The notes beneath the pieces were generated by a model. That model was not told the origin of the DNA. It made no database searches and saw only the letters and a program-made list of their open reading frames with translations. This document shows positions 60,083-64,000 of a stretch of DNA of 64,000 nucleotides, in pieces. The translations under genes were made by a program, and so were the position numbers. Source of the stretch: Homalodisca vitripennis (lineage: Eukaryota; Arthropoda; Insecta; Hemiptera; Cicadellidae); assembly GCF_021130785.1 (NCBI RefSeq), contig NC_060214.1:48855001-48919000 (forward strand). The letters are read 5' to 3'. Each line of letters begins with the position of its first letter. The stretch's first letter is position 1.

Positions 60083-62978
60083 TTACTTGTAAGGTTGGGT
60101 GGGGCACAAAAATTCAGAGAGTGAGTAAAAACAGTTTTTCACAAGAAAGTCTTTTAGTTTGTTTTTAAAAGATGCAAGTGAAGTGCTGGCTTTTAAATAA
60201 TCTGGCAATCTGTTATAAATTGTAGGTCCTAAATATTCTATTGATTTGCGGAAACATATTGTTACTATGGTGGGGTACTGTTAAACTATTTTTATTTCTG
60301 GTGGGATATATATGATTGTGGGTAGGAAAATCGGTAATGTGTTTAAAAGTGTAAATTGATACGGAATAGATAAAAATGGAGGGGAGGGTTAGTATACGTT
60401 CTTGGTGAAACACTTGCCTACAGCTCTCCAGGCCCCTCAACCCAAACACTAAACGAATAGCCCTCTTTTGCAATTTGAATACTCTTTGTAACAGAGAAGA
60501 TGAAGCAGTTCCCCATGAAATTATGCCATATGACATCACAGAGGAAAAGTAACCATCATATACCATTTTCAGTGCACTACTTTTCAGAAAATTTGAAAGA
60601 CATCTTAAGGAAAACAATATCGAGTTGAGCTTAGAGCAAAGGGCCTCCACATGCTGACGCCAAGAAAAACCAGCATCCAGATGAACGCCCAAGAAACATA
60701 CTGAATCAACCTCAATGATGTCAACCTCGTCTAAAGCAACAAAACCCTTAGAAACTGCCTGAGATCGAAAGTGAAGAATGGATGTTTTGTCAACATTGAG
60801 GAATAAATTGTTGCGAATGAACCAAGAGTTCATTTTTTCGATTGTAGTGTTTAATTGAAGATTTAACGCTATTAAAGAGTCTGCCCGAACAATGACCGTG
60901 GCGTCATCAGCATATTGAGTGACGCGAGCCTCAGGGACACAAGAGCTTAAGTCGTTTACATATAAGGCAAAGAGAAGAGGTCCCAAGATAGAACCTTGAG
61001 GAACACCCATGGAGACCTCAACGAAATCTGACTGTGCCGTACCAAAGGAGTTGGTAACCTGGACACTCTGGTAACGATTTGAAAGGTAGGACCTGAACCA
61101 CAGCAGGGGACAACCTCTGATGCCGTAGAGTTCAAGCTTATTAAGGAGTTTCAGATGGTTAACTGTATCAAACGCTCTCGTGAGGTCGCAAAAAAACACC
61201 AGCTACGTGATTCTGATTGTTAAGATGAGTAAATACATATTTGGAAAATTGGGCAATAGCATCGGTGGTGGATTTAGAAGGAACAAATCCAAATTGGGTG
61301 TCACTCAGAATGGAATTTCTGATTAGAAAGTCTGTTAGTCTAACATGAATGAGACGTTCGAAGACTTTGCTGATGGTTGGTAAAATTGATATGGGACGAT
61401 ACTGTTGAGGCGAAGACCTACTGCCTTTCTTGAAAACCGGAATGACCTTAGAGAGCTTCATATCCGATGGAAACTTCCCCTGAAGAACTGAGTTGTTGAA
61501 CAATTGAGTTAAAGGAGGGCTCAAGGGTGAAGCAACCCGTCTAATTACTGAAGGACTCATTCCAAAAACGTCAGGTGTTGAACTGGATTTCAAAGATGAA
61601 ATAGTATTGTACATTTCATGGAGCGTTGTTGGGGCTATGAAGAAACTTGATGGACAGTGGTGTATTTTAGAAGAGCTGTTAGTGCAACTATTTGTTCCGT
61701 TTATGGTTCTAGCCAGTGGGGCACTCATAAAAAAATTGTTAAACATTTCAGCGATATGACGTGGGTCAGAGACTGCAGCTCCATTATCTTGTAGCTCCTG
61801 AATATGTCTTTTCCTATCTGTTTGCTTTCCAGAGTTTTCAGACACTATGTTCCATACAGTTTTGGCAACATTCTTACTCTTATTCAGACGGCTTTCGATC
61901 TGAGATGTTTTCAGAGATGAAATTAATAACTTGTAGTTTCTCTTATTGACCTTATACAATATCCTATGCTGTTCAGAAGGATAGTCACGCTGCAAAATAT
62001 ACAGGTCCTTGAGATGTTCTCTGGCCAAGAGAACTTCTCCTGTCAACCAACCAGGCCTTTGACGTTTTTTACGCTTCGATGTGACTAAAGGAAAGGCCTG
62101 GTTAAAGCAGGATGATACTTGACTGAGGAATAACGAGTATTGGTCATTTATGTCCTCGTATAAGAAAATATTACCCCAATCAGCTGAATCTAAAAGTTCA
62201 TAAAGAACATTAATATTTCTGTCTGAGAAAACTCGGTAAGGGGCAGAGTTACACCCCTTAGATGTAGTTGACTGAATTACGGCTGTAACAAGCTGTGCTT
62301 CATGATCGGACAAACAGGAAGGGACCACCTCAGCTGTCACATGGTCAGGCTCGATATTAGTTAAAATATTATCGATGCATGAACCTCCTGTTGGTGATGG
62401 GCGGGTCACTGATGAAATCTGAGCTCTAATTGAAAAACTTTGAAAAATGTCGGAAAATAGTAAAAACTGCCTGTCATATTGCCTATCAAAATGAACATTG
62501 AAATCCCCACAGACAAATATCCTCAGATCAGGTTTATGTAGGATTCTAAGCGATTCCTCAAAACATTTCAAAAACAATGAAAAATCGCCCTGGGGGGATC
62601 TGTAAATAGTGATGATAGTGGTGTTTAATTCAACTATGTGAATGGTGACGGATTCAAAATTAAGTTCTGAGTTCAGGTGAGAGGTAACCTGCTTTTCCAC
62701 AACGGTATACGAAAAAGAATCACTGACCAGAGCACATACTCCGCCCCTGATCCTGTCAGACCTGCAGAAGCCACCTGCCACCCAATAGCCCTGATCACTC
62801 AGCGCAGCAAAGTTGTTTTTAGATAGCCAGTGCTCGGTTACACAAGCAATGTCGACATTCCTACTGTGTAGCAGAGCCTCTAAAGGACCAGTTTTGTTGG
62901 AAATTGATTGAATGTTTTGGTGCAGAATCTTGATAGGCGGAGTCTGTTGGACTGACTCTATAAAAAAGAGTTGCTAGC
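60083..62978 (-). pseudogene. ORF2: endonuclease and reverse transcriptase, two frameshifts
   Basis: The frame opens after a stop at about 62979, overlaps the end of ORF1 and has no ATG nearby. An APE-type endonuclease comes first (ILHQNIQSISNK, VTEHWLSKNN, CGDFNVHFDR near 62510, and the LSDHEAQL block). A linker follows, then reverse transcriptase: KVIPVFKKGSRSSPQQYRPI, TQFGFVPSKSTTDAI, FCDLTRAFD (catalytic Asp near 61186), GVPQGSILGPLLF and the YADD box at 60903-60914. A run of seven T (61190-61196 on the plus strand as A7) shifts the frame between FVPSKS and FCDLTRAFD; six would restore it. A second shift near 60253 separates the C-terminal LGPTIYNRLPDYLK segment, which ends at 60083. The total is about 965 codons, usual for CR1 ORF2. 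Confidence 0.88.
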
Positions 62979-64000
62979 ATCCGAGAACATTGGCGAGGCC
63001 GACGGAAGAGCAATGGGGTCAATTTGCTCCTTGTCAGAACAAGAGATGGTTGTGATTGTGGTATTATAGGGAGTTGATGCAGAAGAAGACAGGTCAGACA
63101 GAGGATATGATGTGTCAGGTGAAGAGCTGGTAAAGGTACTGGGACTGGAGGCAGTTTGACAATTGTTTTGGTATGGTATAGAATTTGATCCGGGGTGGCC
63201 CCTCAACTGCTGCTCAGGAAACAATGCATTCAGCCACTTAGATAGTTTAACACCAAAAAGACTCTTGCCTGCTTTACTTAGATGCTTGCCATTCTTTGCA
63301 AAGAGCCTCTTGGCCAGGAAGTGATTTAAAAGAACCAGAGAGGTTTTAGTTGTTACTGACAGAGAAATGTACATATTGTTGACACACTCTATCTCAAAGG
63401 CTTTTGCAGGATGCTGTTTCAGCAGTTGAGGTACTTCGGTAAGAACTATTTTACATGAAAAAGTATTAATTATATGTAACAACATTCCCTTAACCTTTAA
63501 ACAGTGACCAAGGCTTGTATTGTTAGTGCCTCCAACAATTATAACAATGTCATTTTCATTAAAAGCTTTCCTACAACTGCTTAGCTTCGAAAGAACAAAT
63601 GCCATAGTGGCGCCTGGGTAGCAATGTTCGAAAACCTCTGCATTTTTTAAAAGGGGCTGTAATGTTTCCTTAAGATCCCTGGAGTGACTATCGCCATAAA
63701 TATGAATTTTACACTTTGGTGTCAGTCCGAGCTCATTAGACAAAACAGCTTTGTCCCATGGGGTATTACTGGTTGGTGATGCTTTGTTTAGTATTACTTT
63801 ACTAGAGTTTCCATTAAGAGCTATTGTTTTATTGTATTTAGAGACATATGATTTGGCATTTTTTATCAACTCAAAACCACAACTAAAACTGTCTTTTTGT
63901 TGCTTACAATTTTTTTCTTCAAACGAAATGTTTTGGTTACTGAGGACTTTGTCAAGGCTGTTACAAAAATCAAGAGCACAAGTACTGTTGACTCCTCGCA
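62958..64000 (-). CDS. ORF1 of the CR1-type element, SGNH-hydrolase domain, partial
   Basis: The frame is open from the window edge to the stop at 62958, so the start lies outside. It shows SGNH-hydrolase blocks: IYGDSHS with the nucleophile Ser near 63689 (block I), VGGTNN near 63525 (block III, Gly and Asn), and GKHLSKAGKSLFG with the His near 63283 (block V). The block V His lacks the usual Asp three residues before it (NGKH). A Ser/Thr/Pro-rich tail of about 90 residues follows. Upstream is a Cys-containing stretch (about 63880-63990) that may be the end of a zinc-binding region. CR1 ORF1 proteins with this fold are thought to bind RNA or lipid during retrotransposition. ORF2 begins about 20 bases before this stop, in another frame. 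Confidence 0.85.
   Translation of the reverse strand, partial: RGVNSTCALDFCNSLDKVLSNQNISFEEKNCKQQKDSFSCGFELIKNAKSYVSKYNKTIALNGNSSKVILNKASPTSNTPWDKAVLSNELGLTPKCKIHIYGDSHSRDLKETLQPLLKNAEVFEHCYPGATMAFVLSKLSSCRKAFNENDIVIIVGGTNNTSLGHCLKVKGMLLHIINTFSCKIVLTEVPQLLKQHPAKAFEIECVNNMYISLSVTTKTSLVLLNHFLAKRLFAKNGKHLSKAGKSLFGVKLSKWLNALFPEQQLRGHPGSNSIPYQNNCQTASSPSTFTSSSPDTSYPLSDLSSSASTPYNTTITTISCSDKEQIDPIALPSASPMFSDASNSFL

Larger units (their letters stand above)
59924..64000 (-). mobile_element. CR1/Jockey-type non-LTR retrotransposon, 5' end beyond window
   Basis: On the minus strand the order is ORF1 (SGNH hydrolase), an overlapping ORF2 (endonuclease and reverse transcriptase), a short 3' UTR with AATAAA near 59955, and a tail of repeated GATTT units (59925-59945) in place of poly-A. 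Pentamer or octamer tails and an esterase-type ORF1 are features of the CR1 group. The coding regions are unusually well kept compared with other elements here, with only two frame changes seen. The 5' end and any left target duplication lie outside the window. Confidence 0.9.

Noticed and set aside
1..64000. CRISPR arrays, bacterial operons, ribosomal RNA
   Set aside because: No regularly spaced direct repeats with unique spacers, no dense coding and no rRNA words were seen. The composition is that of animal intergenic DNA.

Overview
This is AT-rich, gene-poor eukaryotic DNA, most likely from an insect. The evidence is a P-type transposon with a THAP-domain transposase, mariner-type DNA transposons, a short Gypsy-type LTR element, a CR1/Jockey-type non-LTR retrotransposon with an SGNH-hydrolase ORF1, and many long (AT)n tracts. 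A hemipteran would fit, but the species cannot be fixed from the sequence. No intact host protein-coding gene could be recognised. Every protein match found belongs to a transposable element, and nearly all of those are broken.

Layout. 1-2.2 kb: unassigned sequence with a (GA)n tract. 2.24-5.62 kb: a complete but dead P-type element with terminal inverted repeats and a target duplication. 6.28-27.29 kb: copy A of a large direct duplication. 27.3-33.4 kb: an older, diverged tandem duplication carrying a 0.9-kb inverted-repeat element and a 0.8-kb foldback mariner-like element. 33.4-37.2 kb: nothing recognised. 37.2-38.2 kb: the decayed 3' half of a mariner-type element (41 residues between its last two aspartates). 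38.8-41.7 kb: a junkyard of poly-T, a PIF/Harbinger remnant, a perfect 16-bp-period A(C15) minisatellite and a Mutator-type (MULE) transposase remnant that ends exactly where copy B begins. 41.69-59.17 kb: copy B of the duplication. 59.9-64.0 kb: a CR1-type non-LTR retrotransposon on the minus strand, running off the window.

Copies A and B are nearly identical base for base. Copy A is longer mainly because it carries three elements absent from B: a gag-only Gypsy-type element (9.53-11.09 kb), a mariner-family fragment (16.04-16.78 kb) and an internally deleted MULE (22.14-23.22 kb). Shared content includes a TIR element, a tRNA-derived SINE head, a candidate minus-strand promoter with first exon, and a tRNA-like gene flanked by an inverted repeat at the right border. 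The window is best read as a record of transposition and duplication, not as a set of cooperating genes.
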